DNA of 64,000 nucleotides from Lucinisca nassula. Taxonomy: Eukaryota; Mollusca; Bivalvia; Lucinida; Lucinidae. The notes beneath the pieces were generated by a model. That model was not told where the DNA came from. It was given only the letters and a program-made list of their open reading frames with translations, and did not search any database. Shown piece after piece: positions 54,322-63,850 of this stretch. Position 1 is the stretch's first letter. The number at the start of each line of letters is the position of its first letter. Both the position numbers and the translations under genes were made by a program. Where the stretch lies: positions 197,611,644 to 197,675,643 of the forward strand of contig OY757011.1 in the NCBI GenBank assembly GCA_963580285.1. The letters run 5' to 3'.

Positions 54322-54577
54322 CCATCCACGCAGAGCTGAATCCAGCCCGCACACTAGTACTGGTAAACCGCTTAGAGGATCTAAGCCTGTCCAGGAACCG
54401 CGGTGCGAGGCGGACTGTCCATGCTAATAAACCCTATTTGTTTCATTTGGGGACAGGGCTTGAGATGTCATTTCATCTCAATGTCGGGTAAAAGTCCCAC
54501 AAAATTGGAAGCAACGTCTCCAAAATGACCTTTACAGTGTTGACGGGGATGTTAAACCTCAAATCAAACAAACAAAG
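54322..54577 (+). mobile_element. SINE-A, 5'-truncated
   Basis: CCACGCAGAGCTGAATCCAG to GATGTTAAACCTCAAATCAA then ACAAACAAA. Confidence 0.88.
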
Positions 54578-55621
54578 GCCATGGCACTTACTGGAGCAGG
54601 AGCAGTAAAAGGGATAAATATGGTAATTTTTAAGAAGAGGGATGGGTCTTAATTTGCATCATTAAGCTTTTTAGCATTAAATTTATTAAAATTTTGACTA
54701 AACTCAGCAGAAGAAAGTATTTTAGAAGGAAAAGATTTCTCTGAACCATTATGCTCATTCAAGATAAAAATAACACACAGAAATAATGCCAAGCCGAAAA
54801 AAAAAAAAAATGATCACAACTAAATTAAGTTTTACAGCAAATCTGAAGAAATCAAGATTCTCTGCTTCAAATAAATAAGGTTAACAGTTTTATTCATCAA
54901 GGAATTCAGCTTCACGGCAGACAATTAAATATCTATAAAACTCAAGTTAAGAAAACAGTAGCTGAGAAATCTGAAAATCTGCCTCCCTTCCTCGCAGATG
55001 TTCCAGGTTAAGCAGGAAAGCAAACAAGCTATGAAATTAATTGCCCAGCTGGGACCCAGCAAAACTGGAATAAAATTGTGTTCAATTGTAGTGAAGTTTC
55101 AGATCAGACGGTGCAACAGCGGAGTCTGATATGAGCCTTTTCTGTTCTCAGTACAGGTTTCTATGGTAATGCAAATATTAATGAGATTCAGATTGCGGCA
55201 GCCATTGGCTGATGTAAGGGTTGATCAGACCCTCACGTTTTTGGTTTTTATGCCGTTAACAGGCTCAACTAAAAGGCTTCAAGTGAGCCAAGAAAATTTG
55301 TATGGTATTTATGGAGTATTCTTTATGAGTGTTGAGAGATTGATAATATGGCTTATCAGTTGATGTAGATATTTTTGATAGTTTTCTTTAGTTTTAAGAA
55401 AACTAGGTATGGGAAGCCATACTGTTCTTTTTAACTTTCGATCAGAAGAGTTTTCAGAGTAGATATCAGTTACAATGGTACAATGTCCATTCATTATTTT
55501 AAGTACATGTACTTACACTTAAATGCAGGCATTTGTGCTATTTAAAATGGTCCACTGGTTTTTAAATATGTTCTATAAAAGGGTTATCCTTTAGAAGCAA
55601 AGAATACATCACAGAACTTAA
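54578..55621. other. Mostly unassigned sequence
   Basis: Good pyrimidine tracts ending CAG at 54997 and 55151 are followed by short open readings, but neither gives a consistent exon. GATCAGAC...GTCTGAT near 55098-55129 is a MITE core remnant. Confidence 0.4.
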
Positions 55622-55826
55622 CCCTTATCTTGCTGTTCACGACAACCCCTATCTTTGGAAACAGTGTAGATCCAGATCAGATGGCTTCTAAAGAAGCCAT
55701 CTGATCAGGATCTACACTGTTTGACATTCAATTTACGGATTTGTAAGAATAAATTACATCAAGTAATCTGATTGGTTCGGAGTCGGAAATAGGTGTGGCT
55801 TAACTGAATATTCAGAAAGAGAAGGG
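55622..55826. mobile_element. MITE-A, complete, 205 bp
   Basis: TTAA at 55618-55621 and 55827-55830. Ends CCCTTATCTTGCTG and CAGAAAGAGAAGGG; palindrome CAGATGGCTTCTAAAGAAGC then CATCTG. Confidence 0.9.
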
Positions 55827-55984
55827 TTAAAATTATGAACTGACAGACTAGCAAGTTTCGGCCAATTAGGCCTCATCATTGACCCTCAAATATTTTAAAG
55901 TCCATCAGTTATAATGCATATATCTATATAGTTTCCAGACAATTTTTGTTATCATTTCACTTCCATATTCACAGTCATATATGA

Positions 55985-56718
55985 ATAACTAGAATTGTTT
56001 TCTAAGAAAACAGATGTCCCCCCCACCATACTCATTATTTCAGCCCTGTGACCTTGAAAATTAGGTCAAGGTCACCAAAATCTAATTAGTTCTTAAGATC
56101 AGCCCACTGATATAATGTACCTAGTTTGAACCAAATCCATCCACTGGTTCAGGAGATAGAGTGCAGACAAGGCAATTTTCAACAGTCTAAGTCCCGTGGT
56201 GACCTTGAAAATTAGGTCAAGGTCACCAACATCTAATCAGTTCTTAAGACCAGCCCACTGATATGATGTACCAAGTTTGATCAAAATTCATCCACTGGTT
56301 CAGGAGAAAGAGTGCAGACAAGCCAATTTTTAAAAGTCTAACTCCCGTTGTGACCTTGAAAATTAGGTCAAGGTCACCAAAAGCTAATCAGTTCTTAAGA
56401 CCATCCCACTGATATAATGTATCAAGTATGAACCAAATCCTTCCATTGGTTCAGGAGTTAGAGTGCAGACAAGCTTTTTTGGTCTAAAATTTGACAATGG
56501 GTTCAGCCCTGTGACCTTGAAAATTAGGTCAAGGTCACCAAAATCTAATCAGTACTTTTTCCCCTCCCAATGGTGTATCTGTGTAAGTTAAATCAAAATC
56601 CATCCATCCATTCAGGAGATAGAGTGCAGACAAGAGGCAACGCCGACGCTGACGCCGACAGGATCCGCACCAAAACCAATATGTCCCCCTCCCTTTCGGG
56701 TGGGGGGACATAACTGTT
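55985..56718. repeat. Pearl-like element, four core units of about 152 bp
   Basis: Left GTTTTCTAAGAAAACAGATG then TCCCCCCC. Units carry GTGACCTTGAAAATTAGGTC, AAGGTCACCAAAATCTAATC and GTTCAGGAGATAGAGTGCAG. Ends with GACGCTGACGCCGACAGG and a hairpin TATGTCCCCCTCCC/GGGTGGGGGGACATA. Confidence 0.87.
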
Positions 56719-56889
56719 ATACAATGAAGACGAACCATTCCTGAGACTAGGTTCAAAAGTTATTAGCATCTAAAAATCGATATAGTCACAGAAGACTATA
56801 TACTATATTAAGAAACTTTTTTAAAACAGCACAAAACATTTTGAGGATAAAAAAAATAATGTCTCCTGTATGAGACTGCAAGGATTTCC

Positions 56890-57245
56890 ATCTGTTTAAC
56901 AAGTCTGAATAATGAATCTTCAGGTTACCCTACTTTATATAGAGATAAATGGATTGGGCATTTTGTGGGAAAGTAACTGTCCTTTTGGCTTTCCGCTGTT
57001 TATGTTTCCATTGGGGTCTGTTGTTTCATGTTTTTGTTTCTTTCCCTTTGGTGCCTCTGATGGGAGCTGTGGGTTAATTGTATCGATTCCTGATCATTGC
57101 CTCCACTTCTACTCTACCTGGATATTTATTTTCCTTATCTTTGCTTAAAAACTTAGATTGTAGCATTCATTTGACCCACCTTGCTGAGGCATTTCTAACA
57201 ATCACCCACAATATATATTTGGTTTAGAAATAAGAAAACTATCAA
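56890..57245 (+). mobile_element. MITE-F copy interrupted by repeat W
   Basis: Left part TTAACAAGTCTGAATAATGA and CTTTATATAGAGATAAATGG; right part TATTTTCCTTATCTTTGCTT with a decayed hairpin (AGATTGTAGCATTCATTTGA against TTTCTAACAATCACCCACAA). Repeat W occupies 56953-57118. Confidence 0.65.
56953..57118 (+). repeat. Interspersed repeat W (copy 3)
   Basis: GGCATTTTGTGGGAAAGTAA to ATTGCCTCCACTTCTAC, as in 3310 and 25545. Its clean position inside a MITE-F copy helps define its ends. Confidence 0.78.
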
Positions 57246-57651
57246 ACATGTTCTTCAGAAAAATTATAGTTCTAGAGATAGGAGAGACGCCAGTTTACCA
57301 CACCGATGTGTTCATCTTCATCTTCTATTTAAGTGCTGGGCCCAATCTTGAGCATAGTCGCACTGTAGGTTATCGTAATGCCAGCATGGTAAATGTAATC
57401 ACTTATCAGTCAGAGAAATAAGCATACAATGATTATGCAATTTGACAGAACTGATGTGCTATCTTATGAGCAGCAAATATCCAAAGATTCCAAACACCTA
57501 CTATATTTTGCTATTTTCGAGAAATACTTGTTGAGCTAGTTTATGTAAAAAAGGAACTTATTTCATAGGTAACCAGCAAAGGCTCATGGGAGTTTACACA
57601 TCTGTGCAGTCATACCATAACCTTTGCTGCTAGAAGACATCTAGTAGAGAC
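57246..57651. other. Unassigned sequence
   Basis: No feature supported. Confidence 0.4.
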
Positions 57652-57843
57652 CTTAGCAGATCTTGCTGTTCACGACAACCCCTATCTTTGCAAACAGTGT
57701 AGATCCAGATCAGATGGCTTCTAAAGAATCTACACTGTTTGCATTCAGTTTATGAATTTGTACCAATAAATTACATCAAGTAATTTGATTTGTTGCTAAA
57801 CAGAAATGGGTGTGGCTTAAATGAATATTCAGCAAGATAAGAG
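57652..57843. mobile_element. MITE-A, palindrome deleted
   Basis: GATCTTGCTGTTCACGACAA, AACAGTGTAGATCCAGATCA, then a deletion joining GGCTTCTAAAGAATCTACAC; right end GCAAGATAAGAG next to TTAA. Confidence 0.8.
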
Positions 57844-57876
57844 TTAAGAAGTCATCTAGACCTACCTATTAGTTAA

Positions 57877-58015
57877 CCCTTATCCTGATGAATAAATTGC
57901 TTTAGCCACACCCAATCCTGGCTATCAACCAATCAAATTACTATAATGTACTCATTCAATTCACGAACTGCATGTCAACCAGTGCAGATCCTGATCAGAT
58001 GGCTTCTTCAGAATT
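57877..58015. mobile_element. MITE-A, right half lost
   Basis: TTAA at 57873-57876; CCCTTATCCTGATG, GCCACACCCAATCCTGGCTA, AGATCCTGATCAGATGGCTT, then broken after CTTCAGAA. Confidence 0.78.
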
Positions 58016-58214
58016 TTTCTGGGCAAGCTTTTGCATTCTTTTAGTGAAATGACAAACACTGCAGACTGCCCCTGTAGAAGGTTTTTGATCTGGGTCTGCA
58101 TTGCTAGCCAGTGAAACATTGTCTGAAAAAGTTTGCATAAACATTTTTAGAACAATTACCATAAAATATTATTTGCTGTGGCAATGGCGTGACATAAAAA
58201 GTTGAGGCAGTAAT

Positions 58215-58527
58215 ACTGAGCAGTGCACTATTTTATTGCCTAATTACATCAATCATACATACCAAAGAAATAGAGTTCCAGGAAAAATCTAGTGCAAATC
58301 TTGTGAAGTTATTCTTACAATGTGTTCATATGTTAGAAAACATAGAAGCTGGATCACAAGATAATCTACCTTTGAATTCTTCCAAGTACAGAACAATAGG
58401 CTGAGAACATACAAACCATTAAAGATCTTCAGTCAAGCCCTGGGAGGCAGGTCTTCTGGGAAAATGTCTCCATAAGTCCAGTCACCTAGCTTATAACAGA
58501 GCTGGAGTATCATTGTTAGGCAAGTAC
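58215..58527 (-). CDS. 3'-terminal exon of an unrecognised host gene
   Basis: Read on the minus strand: splice acceptor CTTTTTGTTTTTCCAACAG ends at 58528. The exon starts at 58527 with GT completing a split codon, then 30 codons beginning TCLTMILQLCYKLGDW and ending GDIFPEDLPPRA, with TGA at 58435-58433. The 3' untranslated region (about 200 bp) leads to AATAAA at 58237-58232. Strong pyrimidine tract, phase, protein-like composition and poly-A signal together make this the best host coding sequence in the window. The rest of the gene should lie to the right, beyond the repeats or outside the window. Protein family not recognised. The gene's 5' introns would contain the mariner and core arrays downstream in coordinates. 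Confidence 0.6.
58232..58237 (-). terminator. Polyadenylation signal AATAAA
   Basis: AATAAA on the minus strand, about 196 bp past the stop codon of the terminal exon. Confidence 0.55.
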
Positions 58528-59227
58528 CTGTTGGAAAAACAAAAAGTGGTTGCTTAAAACAGTTGTTTGTTTCTTGCAGACAGGGGATTCAGTCCACATA
58601 TGCTAGTAGTACATGGTGTAATGGGGATCTAACAAACTCGTCTTTTAATGCAGGTGATTGCTGAACACTGGTGTTGCCAATCACCTCGGCAGTGGGTTGG
58701 AGGTGGGTGGTGGGTTGGGGGTGGTCAAGTTGTCAAAAAAATTAAATTATGCATTTTCTTTGTAAAAGAACCCAACAGACTGCAGCAATTAGATACACAT
58801 AAGAACCACTGAACAAGAAATCTCATTTTAAGTGTTAAAAATATAAAAATTTCAATTTTGCAGTTTTTGCCCTAAAAAGCCATTTTCTTATGAATAAGAA
58901 CTAAACAGACATAAACATTTGAAAGAGAACCAAAAAGTACTGCTATGAACAAATGAACAAGAAATCCTCTGCATTTAAAAAACAACAAAACCCCCAATTT
59001 ATATTTTTAAATTTTTGACAAAAAAAAAGTTCTATAAACTTGCAAGGAAGAATAACTTTTTTGTGTATATATGAAGAAAAATAATAATAATAATAAAAAA
59101 ACAAGAGTGCCCATGGGCCACTATGTCTGGTTTATACCATTTACAGGTATGGCACCCATCTTGGTCATGTGACAACAATCGCATGATTAACTTTTTATTG
59201 CCTCATCCCACAGAGGCTCTTCATGTA
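58528..59227. other. Probable intron sequence of the minus-strand gene
   Basis: AT-rich. AGGTGATTG...CAATCACCT at about 58652-58686 is a short inverted repeat. AAACAAGAGTGCCCATGGGC at 59100 resembles the ACAAGAG element left end. No exon recognised. Confidence 0.4.
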
Positions 59228-60570
59228 CTAGGACTGTTCAAATATGAATGCAAGTAGAACGTTTTCTCATGCAATAATGCGAAAATCACCTGGAAATAAA
59301 TATCACAGCGTAGAAAAACATTTTACCTATACATTGATACCAAACCTGTTAAAATCCGTGCTCTTTAGCCATGTATATCGTTTGATAAACACTGTCTACT
59401 CTTGTATACTAATACAAAACATGATTGGAAGAAGGTCAGAGTAGGCTTTGAAATACGGTCCTATATTAAGAATCGTTGTATTCTTGGTATTCAGTGCAAA
59501 GACATTCTTGATGAAATATGTTCGGTTTATGGGCATAATGAAATGTCTTTTCCGACAGTTTTTTGTTCGTGTAAGAAATTCAGCTGTGGGCTAGGCTCAA
59601 CAGAAGATGCACCACATGATCGTCGGCCGAAAAGAGCAACATCTGCCAAGATGGTTGCTAGAGTGAAAGAAATAGTTGCTACCGATGCACGATACACCAC
59701 TAGGCAAATAGCTAGTATGATTGGCATCTCATTAGGAGCAGCTCATACAATTCTGAAACGGGATTTGAAAATGAGAAAGATCTGTGCTAGATGGATTCCC
59801 CATCTGTTGACAGATAAGCAGAAAAAGACATGCGTTCAGTGAGCCAAGAAGTTGCTTAAAAAGTTTCCAAATTACAATGCACAGTCTTTCGCTAATGTCG
59901 ACACAGGTGACGAGACATGGGTTCACTTTTTTGAGCCAAAACAAAAGATTCAGAACAAAATATGGGCAACAAAGTATTGCAAAAGACCATGCATTGCAAA
60001 GCGGACCATGAGGGTCAAGAAGGTAATGTATGCCATATTCTTTTCAAATTAGGGCCCTGCTATTCAGGTTGCTGTGCCTAAAGGCAAATCTGTAAATGCG
60101 AAGTTTTACAAGAATAAAGTTCTTCGAAAACTGAAGAAATATTTCAAAGAACGAACACCCGCAACTTGTTTGGCCAATGTCAGATTGCTACATGACAATG
60201 CGTCATCGCACAAGGCGTTCATTGTGCAAGACTATCTGAAGCAGGAAAAGGTTGTTGAACTCCCTCACCCCCCCCCGTATTCCCCTGACCTTGCCCCGTG
60301 TGACTTTTTTTTTGTTCCCGCGGCTGAAAAAATACCTTTCTGGTCGAATATTTGTACAGCGCAAACACCTCGGTTCTGCAATATTCCAGTGCCTTCATAG
60401 TATAGCTCGAAAAGACTACCAAAATGCATTCAATGATTGGATCAGAAGACTGAAAGTTTGTATATCTGTTAAAGGGGAATACTTTGAGGGGACAAAATAA
60501 ATTTTTCATCGAAATCTATCACAGAATCATTTTTATGTGCTTAGTTGCATTCATATTTGAACAGTCCTCG
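59228..60570 (+). mobile_element. mariner element, end to end, 1,343 bp
   Basis: Inverted ends CTAGGACTGTTCAAATATGA (59228) and CGAGGACTGTTCAAATATGA (60570, reverse), both continuing ATGCAA, with TA at 59226-59227 and 60571-60572. Length is typical of mariner. Confidence 0.95.
59428..60500 (+). pseudogene. mariner transposase, DD34D type, few lesions
   Basis: In order: FEIRSYIKNRCILG and the first helix region; HDRRPKRATSAKMVARVKEI; a second helix-turn-helix (TTRQIASMIGISLGAAHTIL); TGDETWVHFFEPK with the first catalytic D; VMYAIFFSN; LLHDNASSHKA with the second D; and YSPDLAPCDFF with the third D, 34 residues on apart from one extra Pro codon in a C run. Lesions: TGA at 59840-59842 in place of a Trp-type codon, TAG at 60050-60052, and a frameshift in the T run near 60306-60316, after which FPRLKKYLSGR continues to TAA at 60498-60500. 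The true start codon is unclear. Confidence 0.93.
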
Positions 60571-60909
60571 TAATTTGGTTTGAGGCAAGACAGCAGTTTT
60601 AGTGGGGAAAAAGATAAAAATACTGAAACCGACTTCTTTTTTGTAACCGAACCATCCAAGACAAAGGCCAGTAATAACTTTGACAAAGGTCAGTAATGAC
60701 CTTGACCTTTGGAATAGATTAGCTTCCATTCAGCTTATTGCAAATACTTCTTCTGATGCAACAGGCTACCATGCAATCAGTAAAATTCACTGTCTTGCCC
60801 TTTTTTTCCATTTATAACTAAACGGCTTTAATAATGAGCTATCATTGCCTCTTTCTTTCCAAAATGGTACAATGCAATCACAATCGAGTCACTTAATATA
60901 TCTTTTCTT
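60571..60909. other. Spacer
   Basis: Contains CAGTAATGACCTTGACCTTT near 60690, a single AGGTCAAGGTCA-type motif. Nothing else. Confidence 0.4.
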
Positions 60910-61914
60910 GTCTAAAAATTAGCTCTGGTAGCTATCTTGTTCATATGAGCAGAACAGTTTTAGCTAGTTTGGTAGAGGGTCATCTAAGCAATATCCTGTG
61001 AACTTTGAAAGAAACTGGACCAAAGGTAAAGGAGGAATGGTCATTTAAAAGATTTTGATTTTTTTTTAGCTCTGAAGGCCAACTTGTTCATTTATACAAA
61101 ACCATTTTTGCAATTTTGGTAGAGGGTCACCTGAGCACTGTATCTATGAAGTCTGAATGAAATAGGAATTATTAGCATTTAAAGGTTTTTCTATATTTAG
61201 CTCTGCTGGCCATTTTATGCATTGGAGCCACATATGTAGAGGGTCACCTAAGCAACAATCCGTTTGAATGAAACTGGAACAAAGGTGTAGAAGGAGTTGT
61301 CATTTTAAAGTTTGTTTTTCTATCTTTAGCTCTGGTGGCAATCTTGTTCATATCCAAGTGGAACCATTTAAATAGTTTGGTAAAGGGCCTACTGAGCAAC
61401 CTTCCTGTGAAGTTTGAATGAAATTGGACAAAATGTATAGGAGAAAGTGTTACTTAATTTTTTTAATTTTTTTTTAGCTCTGGTGGGCCATCTTGTTAAT
61501 CTGAGTAGAACCGGTTTAGCTACTTTGGTAGAGTGTCACCTAAGCAACATTCATGTGAAGTTTGAGTGACATTGGACTAAAGGTGTAGGACAAGTTGACA
61601 TTTTAAGATTTTTCTAGTTTTAGCTCTGGTGGCCACCTTGTTCATTCGAGCAGAAAGGTTTCAGCTAATTTGGTAGTTGTATACCTAAGCCACTTTCACA
61701 TGACATTTGAATGTAATATGGTCCAAGGGTATCTTAGGAGTAGTCGTTTGAAGATTTTTCAATTTTTAACTCTGGTGGCCAACTTGTTCATGGGAGCAGA
61801 ACAATTTTAGCTATTTTGGCAGAGGGTCACCTGATCAATTTTCCTATGAAGTTAGAATGAAACTGGCCCAACGGTATGGGAGGAGTAATCATTCAAAGAT
61901 TTTTCTATCTTTAA

Positions 61915-62119
61915 CCCTTCTCTTGCTGAATATTCATTTAAACCACACCCGTTTCTGTCTATCAACCAATCAAATTACTTGATGTAATTTATTGACACAA
62001 ATATATAAACTGAATGCCAAACAGTGTAGATCCTGATCAGATGGCTTCTTAAGAAGCCATCTGATCTGGATCTACACTGTTTGCAAAGATAGGGGTTGTC
62101 ATGAACAGCAAGATAAGGG
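61915..62119. mobile_element. MITE-A, complete, 205 bp
   Basis: TTAA at 61911-61914 and 62120-62123. Ends CCCTTCTCTTGCTG and CAGCAAGATAAGGG; palindrome CAGATGGCTTCTTAAGAAGC then CATCTG. The right TTAA is shared with the next element. Confidence 0.92.
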
Positions 62120-62123
62120 TTAA

Positions 62124-63146
62124 CTCATTATCCCCTAGCGTCGCTTATATGCGGCCGATAAAATATCGATGTAGTCCCGAGCGCCGCATAAAAGCGACAG
62201 GTAAATTCTTATCGGTACACCGTGCGTCGCTTATAAGTGGGCCGCAAACAAGTACTCCATTTCCCGAGCGTCGCGTATAAGTGACGCTTACCATTGGACT
62301 ACAAAACTCAAAAATATCGGCAAGTTCGATTTTCAGCCAATAAAAACGCAGTTTACAAACACTGTTCGAATATTTTTCTTGCCAAAAATAGAAAATTCCA
62401 CGTGTTTACCGGGAAGGAAAAGCGAGAATTCTGAGGTAAAAAATCATGAAAAACAGCGAAAATACGCGACCACAGCTTGCAATCGGTAGTGATATAATGG
62501 AGTCTGATGTTAGTGATGGCGAATTCTCACGTTTCGGCGCAGATAGGGCTGGAAGTGACATTGAAATTGAAGGAAATTTGTCAGTTTCACGTGTGCATAC
62601 AGCAGACTTGTTCGATTTTGAGGAGGACTCGTCGGACATGTTTTGTTCTCTTTTTTTGGAGTATATTCCTGGGGATTCTTATTGAAATTATGGAAATTAT
62701 GAAAGAAGAGGAATATGTGTTATTATAATATGCGAAAATGAATAGTCATAAGGATCATGACTTAATCATTTCATTGTGGAATTTGTCTCTTTTTTATTAT
62801 TTTTATGTGGATTAAATTTGGATTTATTCCTTCAAGTCGTGGAGTAAGTAAGTTTCTTTATCACCCGCCCTGCATGTAATTCTGACAGAATTTCGCATGC
62901 GTTTGGTATGATCTTGTAGATATTTTTTTCATCTACCATTGTGAAAAATTTCAACGTCCAGAAACTTGTAATAAATGAATTATACATAAAATAGCATTGC
63001 AACCCTCAGTTACAAAAATCTTTTCTAGTCATAGCTAGAAAAAGTCTAGGGAGATAGGCACTGAAATACTGATAAGCCTCACAGGTATTAGCTATAGCAG
63101 TATTTGCCAGGGAATTAGTGGAGATTCGCTTCTAGGGGATAATGAG
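62124..63146 (+). mobile_element. piggyBac-like deletion derivative, 1,023 bp
   Basis: TTAA at 62120-62123 and 63147-63150; inverted ends CTCATTATCCCCTAG and CTAGGGGATAATGAG. The left subterminal region has four GCGTCGCTTATAAG-like motifs (62138, 62197, 62223, 62267). Only a 79-codon acidic reading remains inside, so it looks like an internal deletion of a longer autonomous element. Confidence 0.85.
62446..62685 (+). pseudogene. Acidic N-terminal relic, possible piggyBac-like transposase
   Basis: 79 codons beginning MKNSENTRPQLAIGSDIMES, rich in Asp/Glu/Ser (DVSDGEFSRFGADRAGSDIE, FDFEEDSSD). An acidic disordered N-terminus is typical of piggyBac transposases. The catalytic domain (DDD) and Cys-rich tail are absent. 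The assignment depends on the TTAA ends; by sequence alone the family is not proven. The start codon fits the first ATG after the subterminal repeats. Confidence 0.5.
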
Positions 63147-63438
63147 TTAATTCTGATAGTAATCTTGTTCATGGGAGCAGAACAATTTTAGCTATTTTAG
63201 TAGAGAGCCAGTTAGGCAACATTCCTATGCAGTTTAAATGAAATTGGCCCAAGGGTAACAATTTAGAATGAGCTTTCAAGCTTCCATTCTAATCCAAATT
63301 GTTCCATGTAATATTGTATTTTGTACATGTATAATATGGAAATAAAATATGTTTAAACTAGAAGAAGTAGTATTTTAAAGCCAAATTTTGTCATTTTTCT
63401 ATTTTTAGCTCTGGTGGCCATCTTGCTAATTGGCACAG

Positions 63439-63441
<3 letters not shown>

Positions 63442-63531
<90 letters not shown>
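63442..63531. repeat. (GT)45 microsatellite
   Basis: Ninety bases of uninterrupted GT/CA at the 3' end of SINE-E. Confidence 0.97.
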
Positions 63532-63534
<3 letters not shown>

Positions 63535-63850
63535 TCGGGTTTAAAGTCACTTTCAACAATTTTTCAGTCATATCACGACGGTGTCTGGTTGTGACAGTGA
63601 GCTCAATGCTCACTTTTATAGTGCTGCCTCACTGAAGTATCATGTCCCAGACACATTACATGATACCATACCCAGTCACATTATCCTGACACTGAGTTGA
63701 CCAGTCCTAGCTCTACACCGTAAATCTGAGTGCCAAGCGAGGAGCAGCTAGTACCATTCTTAACGACTTTGGTATGTCGCGACCCGGGATCAAACCCGTG
63801 ACCTCCGGTTCCCCGGAGCGGACACTCTACCAACTGAGCTATCTGGGCCA
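63444..63850 (-). mobile_element. SINE-E with tRNA-like head and (CA)n 3' end
   Basis: Read in reverse from 63850: GGCCCAGATAGCTCAGTTGG (A-box region), GGTTTGATCCCGGG (B box), body to GAAAGTGACTTTAAACCCGA then ATTC, then (CA)n. Imperfect 11-bp duplication GCACAGAACTG (63433-63443) / GAGCAGAACTG (63855-63865). It inserted into a unit of the core array. The head does not fold as a proper tRNA anticodon arm. Confidence 0.88.

Noticed and set aside
54998..55129. Exon starting MFQVKQESKQAMKLIAQLG after a good acceptor
   Set aside because: The reading runs into a MITE core remnant and no donor is clear; kept only as a weak possibility.
55152..55213. 62-bp exon between TTCTCAG and GTAAGG
   Set aside because: Two frames compete, one has a stop before the donor, and no neighbouring exon joins in phase.
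63353..63635. Open readings rich in His-Thr or Cys-Val
   Set aside because: Translations of the (GT)n microsatellite, not genes.
63774..63848. Minus-strand tRNA gene
   Set aside because: Boxes fit, but the anticodon arm does not pair properly and the sequence continues into the SINE-E body.
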